Below, piece by piece: positions 8,583 to 16,874 of a stretch of DNA of 64,000 nucleotides. The translations under genes were made by a program, and so were the position numbers. The stretch comes from Streptomyces sp. NBC_00306 (GTDB taxonomy: Bacteria; Actinomycetota; Actinomycetes; Streptomycetales; Streptomycetaceae), in contig NZ_CP108032.1 of assembly GCF_036169555.1 (NCBI RefSeq), forward strand, positions 8,184,001 to 8,248,000, written 5' to 3'. Within the stretch, counting starts at the first letter, position 1; each line of letters opens with the position of its first letter. Under the pieces are notes generated by a model. That model had not been told where the DNA came from. It searched no databases and was given only the letters and a program-made list of their open reading frames with translations.

Positions 8583-8813
8583 ATGCTTCTTGCTCACCCT
8601 GCGGTGTTGAAGGATCTGGTGGAGGAGTACGAGACGTTGCGTGCGCTGCACGCCGAGAAGGGCCGCCACGCTGTGCGTCAGCGGATGGAAGACGTGGCGT
8701 ACACCTTGTGTGTTTCTACCGGTACGCGGGATGTGGATGCGGCGCTGATCGCAGCCCGTCACCGGCTGCCCGGAGCCCGTCCCGAGGACGATTCTCTGGT
8801 GGCCGCGGGCTGA
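8583..8813 (+). CDS. DUF5133-type small protein
   Basis: 76 residues from ATG 8583, with GGAGG at 8572-8576. The sequence MLLAHPAVLKDLVEEYETL, then RQRMEDVAYTLCVSTGTRD, then DAALIAARHRLPGARPEDDS, matches the small Streptomyces family DUF5133, which is found in many copies per genome and sits near regulatory and accessory genes. It is helical, soluble, without membrane segments. No function is known. The structured repeat copy A follows it. Confidence 0.8.
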   Translation: MLLAHPAVLKDLVEEYETLRALHAEKGRHAVRQRMEDVAYTLCVSTGTRDVDAALIAARHRLPGARPEDDSLVAAG

Positions 8814-8954
8814 GCACGGGCAGCCGTGCCGTCCGCTTCGGAAGCAGACATACGTTCATTCGCTTCGGCAGCAGTCGTACGCCCTGCACCGTCCCGTGAC
8901 GGCGGGGCAGGGCGTACTTCCGGCGCTGGGCGGCACACGATTCCCGGCGCGGTC

Positions 8955-9414
8955 TGTGACGCCGGAGCGGCGTGCCCGGGTAGGTGGGCCGCTCCGGCGT
9001 GTGCTTAACGGAGTCCTTTTGCTGCGCGTTACGCGCCAGGCGGGTGGATGCGAAGCGAAATAGGTGCAGCCGTTGTTCTGCCTCGGCCGTGTTCCGCAGT
9101 GGGGGAGGCGCAAGTCGCTAGCGTGCTGTGTGCACCGCGGCATCTGCATCGCTTCGCACGTGCCGAGCGGCCCCGCACCTCTCACGCAGGGTGCCGGGGC
9201 CGTTGCCTTTGCAGCCTTCCGGTGCCTTCTGGCGGTGCGAGGGCCGGGCAGGGTGATCGGCCGCGTCCCGGGTTCTTCCCCACCTCCGGTGCCTTCTCCG
9301 GAGTACGTTCGATGATCCGGCCCGCGGGCTCCGCACGCTGGGAAGCCCTGGCCGAAATCGGATGGCTACGGCCGGAAGTGGGACGGACTGCCCCTTTCGG
9401 TGACACAGTGAAGT
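8955..9414 (+). repeat. Structured noncoding repeat, copy A
   Basis: About 460 bases clearly related to 51146-51677. Shared blocks include the first hairpin, GCGCGTTACG, GCCGGGGCCGTTGCCTTTGC, GGGTTCTTCCCCACCTCCGG, CGCACGCTGGGAA and GTGGGACGGAC. Hairpin 1: CGCCGGAGCGGC (8961) with GCCGCTCCGGCG (8989). Hairpin 2: GGCCCCGCACC (9169) with GGTGCCGGGGCC (9190). The copies differ inside hairpin 2 by a paired change (A-U here, C-G in copy B), which favours a folded RNA over a protein. No ribosome-binding site fronts the frames inside. Confidence 0.6.
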
Positions 9415-9544
9415 GGCCCGGTCCGCTGTTCCCCCGTTACAGCGGAGCGGCCCGCTTCCGGCGCCACTTTAACGATGAAGTCCTGGTGAGCCGAACGGGG
9501 CCGCCCCTTCGAGTCCTCGGTGCCCTGCGCCCGCCCTGCGAGGG

Positions 9545-9616
9545 GTGTTGTCGCAGCCGGCGCTGGTGAGTACGGCGGTGACCCGGTACGGGAGCTCTGT
9601 GTGGTCTGCCATGGCG
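9545..9616 (-). pseudogene. Fragment of a hypothetical gene (intact copy at 53176)
   Basis: The minus strand from 9616 reads MADHTELPYRVTAVLTSAG, matching MTDLAQLQSRVTAVLTDAG at the start of the 96-residue gene at 53176-53466. Homology ends after about 22 codons. The DNA around TGAGTACGGCGGTGACCCGG is nearly identical in both places. Confidence 0.65.
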
Positions 9617-9830
9617 GGCAGCGTAGGTCCCGGGCCGCAAGCGGTGACCTGGAAAGGCGGGGCGATCTGCCTCAGGGTCGGCCGGGCAAGCCGTCGCTTT
9701 CAGAAACCGCTCTTCGGGGTGACGGGCCGGGTCTGTGACCGGAATTGATGTATCCGGATGCATTCCTGGCCGGGTTGTGAAGTCTGCTGCCAGGCTGGGC
9801 GGAGGTGACCGTTCAGGGAGGCTGCAAACC

Positions 9831-10241
9831 GTGACTCATGACGACCGCCCACAGGTACAGCGAGTCGAGTGCGAGGACTGCAAGGCCGGTCCAGGCCGGG
9901 AGAACCTTCGCATCATGACGGTGAACAAAGACCGGAGCATAACGGAGACGTGGCATCTGCCGGACTGCCCCGGCCACCTCGCGAACAGGATCTTCATCGA
10001 GGACAGCGCCCGCCAGGTCCAGGAAGAGCAGGCATGGGCCGAGGGCGTCTTCCCCGGCGCCTTCCAACGCGTCCGCGAGGCCGCCGCAGCCCTCACAGCC
10101 GATGATCCCGCTGCGCCGATTGCCGCCGCACTCTGCGAGCTGGTCCAGACACAGGCGGAGCGGGCCGGCTGCGTCACTCTCCCGGAGTGGACGAGAATCC
10201 TGGAGCGGCATTTCCCGCCCCACCTGCCGCCTCTGGACTGA
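9831..10241 (+). CDS. Hypothetical protein with CxxC motif
   Basis: 136 residues from GTG 9831, with AGGGAGG at 9814-9820. The N-terminus has RVECEDCKAG and later HLPDCPGH, a Cys/His pattern that could hold a metal, but it is not a standard zinc ribbon. The rest is an acidic helical region with GAFQRVREAAAALT. No membrane helix or signal peptide. I do not recognise the family; it looks like the small hypothetical proteins of Streptomyces plasmids and phages. Confidence 0.6.
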   Translation: MTHDDRPQVQRVECEDCKAGPGRENLRIMTVNKDRSITETWHLPDCPGHLANRIFIEDSARQVQEEQAWAEGVFPGAFQRVREAAAALTADDPAAPIAAALCELVQTQAERAGCVTLPEWTRILERHFPPHLPPLD

Positions 10242-10299
10242 CGGCCGCACGGGAGTTCGTGTGTGCCCGGCGGCCCCATACCGTCCCTGTGGAGGCGAG

Positions 10300-10440
10300 C
10301 GGTGCGCAGCAGGGTGCTGTCTCGCGCGAAGGCGTGACTGGGTGTCAGGTCCTCTCGTTGTGCAGGCGAGGCGGGCGTCCATCCGTTCGCCTCATTCGGA
10401 GGCCTCGCTGCCCGTGGAGGGCCGGGGCCTCCAAGCACTG
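10300..10440 (-). repeat. Dispersed fragment shared with 22440-22690 and 53118-53160 (ImmA/IrrE remnant)
   Basis: Contains GTCTCGCGCGAA, then CTGGGTGTCAGGTC, then TCTCGTTGTGC and GCGTCCATCCG, all present in the same order at 22545-22630. The minus strand of the best copy reads as the C-terminal part of an ImmA/IrrE-type peptidase (see 22425). Confidence 0.5.
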
Positions 10441-10523
10441 CATGTCGGTGGCGCGGCACGGTTGTCTGCACCGTTGCCTGCCCAGGCGGACCCGGGGTCG
10501 TCCGGGAGGCACTGCCGGAGCCG

Positions 10524-11416
10524 ATGACCGGCCAGCTCGCCACCTGGATGTCCCTGCGCCTCAAGCCTTCGCGCAGCCAGCCACGCACCCCAGACTTGGT
10601 GCGCTACCAGCTGCGCTACGCCGCGTCGGTGCTCGCCCCTCTCGCCGCCGCCGGCGTCCGCGATCTTGCCGACGTGGCTCCTCTCCAGCTCCGCGCACGC
10701 CTGGGCGCCTGCGCCTGACGGGTGGCGGTTACTGCCAGACCGTCTCCGCTGTGCGGACGGTCCTGCACGCGCACGGCGTCCTCGACCGCAACCCGGCCGG
10801 GCACCTGCGCGTCGGCTCGCCCGCGTACACGATCCCTCGGCCGGCGGCCGATCTCGCTCCGATCCGCCAGGCCCTCGCCACCCCGGGCCCGGTCCGGGCC
10901 GCCGTCACCGCCCTGATCGTCTTCCACGCCCTGCGTGCGGGCGAGGTCCGCCACCTGACGCTCGACCAGGCCCTCGGGGCGCAGACAGGGCCTCCGTGTA
11001 TGCCCGGACGGACCGTCCTGCTCGCCGAACCGGTCCGCGTACCCGTGGCCGCCTACCTCGCCCATCGCAGCCACCGCTGGCCCGGCACCGCCAATCCCCA
11101 CCTCTTCATCACCCGGCGCTCCGCACTGTCCACCAGACCGGTGTCCCGTGCTTGGCTGTACCGGCAGTACCCGGACTCCGCCCACGTGCTGCGCAGCGAC
11201 CGCATCGTCGACGAGGTACAGGCCGCCGGCGGCGATGCCTTGCTGATCTGTGAGCTGTTCGGCCTCGGCGTCAAGGCCGCCACCCGCTACACCGCCGCCG
11301 GCCCCGCCGCGCCTCCTACGACTCCCCGAGAACCGGTGAGGGGTCGTGGATCTCCAGCACTGTCGATCTCGAAACCGGCGAGAGTCTGGCCAAGCTCTGC
11401 GAGCCATGCGCCGTAG
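10524..11416 (+). pseudogene. Frameshifted tyrosine-recombinase-like integrase
   Basis: Frame one (10524-10718) gives a core-binding segment, MTGQLATWMSLRLKPS then RYQLRYAASVLAPLAAAGVR. A shift near 10715 moves to a second frame with GYCQTVSAVRTVLHAHGVL, then ALIVFHALRAGEVRHLTLDQ (recombinase box I, with Arg), then HVLRSDRIVDEVQ and LICELFGLGVKAATRYTAA, the usual end of Streptomyces integrase-like proteins. The terminal Tyr is present in the RYT motif, but the frame is broken. It is likely a remnant of an integrated element. Confidence 0.7.
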
Positions 11417-11555
11417 TTTCCCGAACGGATACGGCTGGGCTGACGCGAGACAAGTGGCTCAAGAACCAGCGGTCACAGTGACCGGCTCGCTTTGAGAGCG
11501 TTGAAGAACACGCCGGGGGCGAGCCCGGTAACTAGTTCAAATTTGAGGGGAACTG

Positions 11556-11732
11556 ATGAAGCGCATCAAGCAGGTCAGGGCAGCCGCTCTGATCGTCGTG
11601 CCGTCCCTGGTCCTCCTGGCTGTTGTGAGCGCTGCTGCCACGGCGCAGGCGGCACCCGTTGACGGCGGCATCAGGGTCAATTTTTGGCAGGGAATTTCGG
11701 TTACTGACGGTGACGGTGAGGGGGACTTCTGA
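11556..11732 (+). CDS. Short secreted protein, 58 residues (possibly truncated)
   Basis: ATG 11556 follows TTTGAGGGG. The product starts MKRIKQVRAAALIVVPSLVL and continues to an Ala-x-Ala cleavage site (ATAQAAP), leaving a mature peptide of about 26 residues ending DGDGEGDF. The signal peptide is convincing. The short tail may mean that the mature domain was lost, since 270 bases of apparent noncoding DNA follow. I recognise no family. Confidence 0.5.
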   Translation: MKRIKQVRAAALIVVPSLVLLAVVSAAATAQAAPVDGGIRVNFWQGISVTDGDGEGDF

Positions 11733-12003
11733 GTCGTCCGTGCTGATTTTGAACCGGTCGGGCTGGCGGGGTGGGTGGTGGCTTCCCGTTCACCTCATGG
11801 CTTTCGTCCGCCGGGTGTACAGGGTTCAGCAACAGGCACCTGCGTCGAATGCCTCGCACCTTCAGGCGTGGGACATTCGGAGGCTCAGCTGCTTATGGCG
11901 GTTCCGGCGGTGGATCGTTCCTGCGGTGAATGTGTCCGCCCGTGCGGGTGAGAGACACCGGGTTGGGCGTCCGATGGGGCCGGGGGGCCGGTAGAACACG
12001 GGG

Positions 12004-12693
12004 GTGATCAAGAACTTTCTGCGGGGTTTCGGCGCGCTGACTCTTGCCGTTGTCCCGCTCATCGCTTCCAGCCCCGTACAGGCCGCCCAGGTGGGTGACG
12101 GGGCGCGGGCTGCGCAGGTGACGACGCTCTCCGACGCGATCGTTCGGATGCGGCTCGCTGGTGAGGACCGTTCCGGCTATACCCGTTCGTCGTTTCGGCA
12201 CTGGAACTCCGGCGATATCGCCACGGACGGGTGCAGTACGCGTAATGAGGTCCTCCTGGCCGAGGCGGTCAGGGCTCCGGAGGTGGGCCCCGGTTGCAGG
12301 CTGACCGGCGGTGCCTGGTTCTCCTACTACGACGGCCAGGAGGTCACCGATCCTGGTGCCCTGGACATCGATCACATGGTGCCCCTCGCCGAAGCCTGGG
12401 ATTCGGGTGCCTCTGCCTGGACGGCCGCCCGGCGTGAGGCGTACGCCAACGATCAGGGCGCGGCGGCGTCGCTGGTCGCGGTGACGGCCCGTACGAACCG
12501 TCAGAAGTCCGACCAGGACCCGGCCGAGTGGATGCCGCCGGCCCCGGATGCGCAGTGCCGGTACGTGGGGGAGTGGGTGGCCACCAAGCTGCGCTGGCAA
12601 CTCGCCGTGGACGCTGCCGAACTCGAGGCGCTGAAGGTGTTCGCCGAAGGCCCCTGCCAGGACGGCGTCGTGTCGTACACCCCTGCTCCGTAG
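12004..12693 (+). CDS. Secreted HNH nuclease (DUF1524/GmrSD C-terminal type)
   Basis: 229 residues. Signal peptide at 1-28 (FGALTLAVVPLIASSPVQAA). The catalytic core is LDIDHMVPLAEAWDSGA at about 120-136, the DHxxPL form of the beta-beta-alpha-metal motif, followed by a conserved Asn and QKSDQDPAEWMPP. Four Cys suggest disulfides. Streptomycetes export small DNases of this type, for nutrient scavenging or autolysis-linked DNA breakdown. It would cut DNA outside the cell using a metal ion. The start codon at 12004 is GTG. It is transcribed alone and does not overlap the next gene. Confidence 0.85.
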   Translation: MIKNFLRGFGALTLAVVPLIASSPVQAAQVGDGARAAQVTTLSDAIVRMRLAGEDRSGYTRSSFRHWNSGDIATDGCSTRNEVLLAEAVRAPEVGPGCRLTGGAWFSYYDGQEVTDPGALDIDHMVPLAEAWDSGASAWTAARREAYANDQGAAASLVAVTARTNRQKSDQDPAEWMPPAPDAQCRYVGEWVATKLRWQLAVDAAELEALKVFAEGPCQDGVVSYTPAP

Positions 12694-12786
12694 CCGTCAC
12701 CCGCTCCGGATTGCCGGCCTGCGAGAGTTTCGGCTCGCCGGAACGGTGTGTGTCCTGTTCATCCGTTTCACTGAAAGGTGTGTGTC

Positions 12787-13380
12787 ATGGGCCGAGGCTT
12801 GATCGTCGTGGATGTGCAGAAAGACTTCTGTGAGGGAGGCAGTGTCCCGGTTGCGGGCGGGGCGCGGATCGCGACCGCTGTCGCCGATCTGGTGGAGCGC
12901 AGCGCCGGGTCTGACTATCAGTACGTCGTGGCCACCCGGGACCACCACATCGACCCGGGGAGCCACTTCTCGAAGAACCCCGACTTCAAGGACAGCTTCC
13001 CCGTCCACTGCGTGGCCGGGGGCGAGGGCGGTGAGTTCCACCCGAACTTCGCTCCCACGGCCACGGGCGACAAGGTGGACGCCGTCTTCTTCAAAGGGGC
13101 CCATAGCGCCTCCAAGAGCGGTTTCGAGGGCGCCGACGAACACGGCACCTCCCTGGCGGACTGGCTGCGCTCGCGGGAGGTGGAAGAGGTCGATGTGGTG
13201 GGTATCGCCACCGATCACTGCGTGCGCGCGACCGCGCTGGACGCCGTCAAGGCCGGGTTCCGCGCCCGCGTGCTCCTGGACTACTCGGTCGGCGTCGCCC
13301 CGGACACCACAGCGTCGACCCTGGAGGACTTTCGCCGGGCAGGCGTGGTGGTCTCCGGTGAGACACCAGTCCCGCAGTAG
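12787..13380 (+). CDS. pncA: Nicotinamidase (isochorismatase-like hydrolase)
   Basis: 197 residues from ATG 12787, with GAAAGG at 12773-12778. The triad is visible: Asp in LIVVDVQKDFC, Lys in AVFFKGAHSASKSGFEG and Cys in GIATDHCVRATALDA. The metal site His-x-His lies in TRDHHIDPGSHFS. The enzyme converts nicotinamide to nicotinate for NAD salvage in the cytoplasm. Length and motifs are normal for PncA. A strong hairpin terminator follows, so it is monocistronic. Identification as PncA rather than another isochorismatase rests on the DHHIDPGSHF metal motif. Confidence 0.9.
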   Translation: MGRGLIVVDVQKDFCEGGSVPVAGGARIATAVADLVERSAGSDYQYVVATRDHHIDPGSHFSKNPDFKDSFPVHCVAGGEGGEFHPNFAPTATGDKVDAVFFKGAHSASKSGFEGADEHGTSLADWLRSREVEEVDVVGIATDHCVRATALDAVKAGFRARVLLDYSVGVAPDTTASTLEDFRRAGVVVSGETPVPQ

Positions 13381-13426
13381 CGGCTGGGGGTCACCTGCCC
13401 GCCAAGGGGACGGGCATGACACGAGA

Positions 13427-13466
13427 ACGGGCTCCCAGGATTCCTTGAGGGGCCGCGGGAGCCCGT
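13427..13466 (+). terminator. Hairpin after pncA
   Basis: ACGGGCTCCC at 13427-13436 pairs perfectly with GGGAGCCCGT at 13457-13466, 46 bases past the stop codon. Confidence 0.65.
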
Positions 13467-13641
13467 CCGGTGAGCTGATGTACCGGACTCATCCGGCTGC
13501 TCTACGGCGTAGGGGTGCATGCCCTCATTCGGGTCGGTGATACAGGCGGCGCCGTCGGCGGCCGCACCAGTGACCTGGGCCGATGAGCCGGGCACGCTCT
13601 CCCGCATCGTGGTGCCGCGATGCGCCGTCAAAAGGAACGAC

Positions 13642-14010
13642 ATGACTACGAGGAATCAACTGATGCGTCTTCGAGACACGTTGACCGCTGCGGCCGGTGC
13701 CGCCGTGCTGCTCCTGACCGTCCCCGGCTCCGCCTACGCGACCGAGGGCGACTTCAGTTACACGTATATCGACAACAGCGGCGCGGAGGAGCAGGCCACT
13801 CTCCACGACCCCGCGAGCGGGAGGTGCATCACCCTTGGCGAGGCTGCCCAGGAATACAGCCAGCCGCCCGCTCACTCGCCGAGGAATCGCACAGCCAGCG
13901 TCGCGATCGTCTTCAGGAACGCCGACTGCTCGGGCGACGAGTACACATTGCGTCCGCACACCGGCGCCGCGGGCGAGCGCCTGAAGTTCCGGTCAGTCAT
14001 TTTCCACTGA
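13642..14010 (+). CDS. Small secreted two-cysteine protein
   Basis: 122 residues from ATG 13642, with AAAGGA just upstream. A signal peptide ends near GSAYA (about residue 36). The mature part reads GDFSYTYIDNSG, GRCITLGEA, RTASVAIVFRNADCSGDEYTLRP and LKFRSVIFH. Two Cys probably form a disulfide, and the pattern is mostly beta strand, as in the many small exported Streptomyces proteins that resemble crystallin or protease-inhibitor folds. Function unknown. It is transcribed in the direction of pncA but behind that gene's terminator. Confidence 0.7.
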   Translation: MTTRNQLMRLRDTLTAAAGAAVLLLTVPGSAYATEGDFSYTYIDNSGAEEQATLHDPASGRCITLGEAAQEYSQPPAHSPRNRTASVAIVFRNADCSGDEYTLRPHTGAAGERLKFRSVIFH

Positions 14011-14271
14011 TCCGCGCCGAACTCCCTGAAGGCATACCCGCAAGCCCAGGAGGACCGCCGCCAGGACACCGACCCGTGCCCCGCAGCGACGCGACGGTAC
14101 GCCTCCGACATCATGGACAGCGCGCGGCAGGCGCTCGCCGGCTTGGCCGCGCATGGTCCTGACGGCGCATGAGTACCTCCTCCTACATCGGCTGCACTTC
14201 CTGAACGTTCGAAGGGTGGGTTTGCCAAGCCCCCTCCCTCACGTTGTGTGACCGTGTGTAGCGTTTCAGCC

Positions 14272-14481
14272 ATGGCAGCAACGACGACTGGGGCCACCGT
14301 GCTGGGCCGCTCGCAATGAGTACAGGCCGGACCGCTCACCTTCAACCACGCCTTCACCACCAATACCTTCAACCACGCCTTTACCACCACTGCGGAGCGC
14401 ATCTCCGAGGTGCCGGAACTCACTGGGCCCCGGAGCTGGCGCGCCTGGTTCGGCGGAAGTCAGTGGCGTCCAGGTCGCTGA
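14272..14481 (+). pseudogene. Possible small peptide gene with a repeat and in-frame TGA
   Basis: ATG 14272 opens MAATTTGATVLGRSQ, then TGA at 14317, and the same frame goes on VQAGPLTFNHAFTTN, TFNHAFTTTAERISEV and PELTGPRSWRAWFGG to a second TGA at 14479. The DNA carries a 27-base imperfect tandem repeat (CCTTCAACCACGCCTT...) at about 14340-14392. Coherence across the stop suggests a real gene that picked up a nonsense change, but no ribosome-binding site is clear and I know no such family. The flanking bases 14011-14271 and 14482-14546 hold nothing else I can name. Confidence 0.3.
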
Positions 14482-14546
14482 GACGTTGTGCTGAAGGGTC
14501 TCATCAGGTCGTGACGTGGTTGCCCAGGATGCTGCTGGGCATGGCA

Positions 14547-15542
14547 CTACCAGTCGATCAGCATGACGCCGCCACTGGCGCCGCTGGCCATGCCGAACAA
14601 GGCCACTTGCATCCCTGGGCGCAGTCGGCCCTCCTCGATGGCGAGGGCCAGCTGGAGGGGGAGGGTGGCGGCGCCCATGTTCCCGGTGCGGTGGAAGGTG
14701 GGCACGATGGCGTCGGGATGGACACCGACGCGTTCGCAGAATGTGCGGACGAAGGGGACGGACGGCTGGTGGACGCAGGCGAGGCCAAGGTGTTCCGGAT
14801 CGGTGTGCTGTTCCTTCACCCACTGTGCGGCGCGGGTGTCCAGGCCGAAGAAGGAGGCGAGCAGCTGGTCGGAGTCGATGTGCAGTCCTGCCGGCTTGCC
14901 GGGGGCCTGGTGGGGGTTGAACAGGGTGGCGGCGGGCCAGCCCGCGGAGTTCGCCATGAACGTGTGGGCGGTGATCCCGGGTTGGGCGGAGGCTTCGAGA
15001 AGCAGGGCGGCGCCCATGTCTCCGCCGGTCAGGGAGGCGAGTCCGGTGCGTAGTGCGGTGGGGCTGGGCAGTGTCCATCGGCTGAGCCGGCTGAGCGTTT
15101 CTCCGCATGCGATGAGGATGCGCCGGTAGCGGCCGCTGCGGATGAAGGCGTCGGCAACCTCCAGGGCGTTCAGGACGCTGTTGCAGGCGTTGGAGATGTC
15201 GAAGACCGGGCAGCTCAGTCCGGTCCGGGCAGCGACGATGTGGCTGTTGGCGGGTTCCTGGACATCGGCGCTGACGGCGGCGAACAGCAGCAGGTCGATC
15301 TCGCCCGGGGCGAGGGCCGCCTGCTCCAGTGCGCGGTGGACGGCGCGGGAGGCGAGGTCGGACGGCAGGTCGCCTTCGACCGCGACGATGCGCTCGTCCA
15401 GCCCGTACAGCCTCCGCAGCAAGCCGGGCGGAATCCGCATCCCGGGGCTGTGCTCGCGCAGCCGGTCCTCGATTGCTTGCGAGCTCTCGCGGCCAGCGGG
15501 CAGGTGGACGGCGACCTGCGTGATACGGCTGTAGAGGCTCAT
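14547..15542 (-). CDS. KAS III-like beta-ketoacyl synthase
   Basis: 331 residues from ATG 15542. Thiolase-fold condensing enzyme with the FabH triad: Cys120 in DISNACNSVLNAL, His258 in ACVHQPSVPF and Asn288 in HRTGNMGAAT. Such enzymes do decarboxylative or non-decarboxylative Claisen condensations (FabH, OleA) or acyl transfer in natural-product pathways. Its start overlaps the stop of the upstream SDR gene (ATGA), so the two are translationally coupled. Together with the divergent HAD-terpene cyclase gene they form a likely small biosynthetic locus; the substrate is not visible. Confidence 0.85.
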   Translation of the reverse strand: MSLYSRITQVAVHLPAGRESSQAIEDRLREHSPGMRIPPGLLRRLYGLDERIVAVEGDLPSDLASRAVHRALEQAALAPGEIDLLLFAAVSADVQEPANSHIVAARTGLSCPVFDISNACNSVLNALEVADAFIRSGRYRRILIACGETLSRLSRWTLPSPTALRTGLASLTGGDMGAALLLEASAQPGITAHTFMANSAGWPAATLFNPHQAPGKPAGLHIDSDQLLASFFGLDTRAAQWVKEQHTDPEHLGLACVHQPSVPFVRTFCERVGVHPDAIVPTFHRTGNMGAATLPLQLALAIEEGRLRPGMQVALFGMASGASGGVMLIDW

Positions 15543-16456
15543 GCCGCCCTCTTCCCAGCGCCGGCGCGCTGTGGGGCCCTGGGGGGCAGACCGGTGATCG
15601 TGTGTTTGACCCTGTCCGACAGCCACAGCGGTGACACCTCGTGCAGGGGTACGAGGAGGCGGGCGTCGAGACCGACGGAGTAACGGGCTTTGGGGCGGCG
15701 GGAGGACAGGGCCTTCTCGATGGTCCGGGCGACCGGTTGCGGGCCGGGGACACGTTGGTTGACAGCCGTGAACAGAGCCCGCGACCGTTCGTAGCCGGCC
15801 CCGCCACGATCCGCCCCGGCGAGATCGTCGACCGCCCGGTCCAGCATCGCGGTGGCGAACGCCCCGGGCTCCACCAAAGACACCCGGACACCCGCATGCG
15901 CCATCTCCATGCGCAGGCAGTGGGTGAGCGCGCTCAACGCGTGCTTGCTCGCGCTGTACCAGCCGCCCAACGGCCAGGGCACCCGCCCCAGACCGGACGA
16001 CACATTCACGATCCGGCCCTCGCCCCGAAGGCGCATCCCCGGCAGGGCGAGGCGACAGATCCGCATGGCCCCCAGCAGGTTCACCTCCAGCAGATGGCGC
16101 GCCTGCTCATCGGTCACGTCCTCCAACGACCCCGCCTGCGGCACCCCGGCGTTGTTCACCACCGCCCACGCACCACCACCCGTCATGTCCACGATGCGCC
16201 CCATCGCCTCGACGCAGGAAGACGGCTCGGCGACATCCAGCACCACAGTCCTCAGTGCCCGCCCGCGGGCCGCCGCAGCAGCGATCAGTACATCCGCCTT
16301 CTCCTGACTGCGCGCCGTGGCGATCACATCAAAGCCACTACCGGCCAGCCGCAGCGCCGTCGCCGCACCGATGCCTCCGGTCGCCCCTGTGACCACCACA
16401 CTGCGCTGTTCTGGACGCCCCACCGAGCTATCCACCGCCACCCCTACCTCACTCAC
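15539..16456 (-). CDS. Short-chain dehydrogenase/reductase
   Basis: 305 residues. Rossmann motif VVVTGATGGIG at about 20-30, NNAGVPQAG, Ser of the active site in NVSSGLG, and YSASKHALS with catalytic Tyr and Lys. After VEPGAF the C-terminal part is longer than in a minimal SDR and resembles the 17-beta-hydroxysteroid-dehydrogenase-like group, which fits a lipid or terpenoid alcohol substrate. It is first in a two-gene operon with the KAS III-like gene, and is divergent from the terpene-cyclase fusion across about 420 bases. Confidence 0.9.
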   Translation of the reverse strand: MSEVGVAVDSSVGRPEQRSVVVTGATGGIGAATALRLAGSGFDVIATARSQEKADVLIAAAAARGRALRTVVLDVAEPSSCVEAMGRIVDMTGGGAWAVVNNAGVPQAGSLEDVTDEQARHLLEVNLLGAMRICRLALPGMRLRGEGRIVNVSSGLGRVPWPLGGWYSASKHALSALTHCLRMEMAHAGVRVSLVEPGAFATAMLDRAVDDLAGADRGGAGYERSRALFTAVNQRVPGPQPVARTIEKALSSRRPKARYSVGLDARLLVPLHEVSPLWLSDRVKHTITGLPPRAPQRAGAGKRAA

Positions 16457-16874
16457 TCAGGATCCACCGACGGCTCGCGCCCCTGTGCGCCACCGCACGG
16501 TGAGCAACGACGAGGAAGAAGCACAGTTGTGGCCCGGCTCCGGATTCGTCGCGATCCCTGACTCCCTGCACGGCGACTCGTACGACGGACACAAGTCGGG
16601 CCCCAACGCCGCAATCGCCCTGGAGACACCCCTGCGTGATTCCGGGTGACGGACGCATTGTCATCCCGGCCCAGATCATCGAGTCGATGCATCGGGCCAT
16701 ACCGTCGCGCTCTGCAACGCCCCAGTTCCTATCGGGAAAAGGGAACCGCAACGTCATCCGCAACACATAGCTTCGGCGCTCCCACGATCACAAAAGGTCG
16801 CGCTGGTGTCTTCGATCGGGTGACAGGGCGGGGGATTCGGCGTGGTGCGGTGACGTGCCCGCGAGGCTCGGAGC
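16457..16874. other. Divergent intergenic region of the terpenoid-like locus
   Basis: About 420 bases between the SDR and the HAD-cyclase genes, expected to hold both promoters. One plus-strand frame ends GSGFVAIPDSLHGDSYDGH then a stop at 16649. It looks protein-like but has no start or known family. No clear operator dyad was found. Confidence 0.4.

Noticed and set aside
14266..15897. A 543-codon minus-strand open frame over the KAS III and SDR genes
   Set aside because: It is Arg/Pro/Ser-rich, lacks any family and is antisense or out-of-frame to two clear enzymes. High-GC DNA makes such frames by chance.
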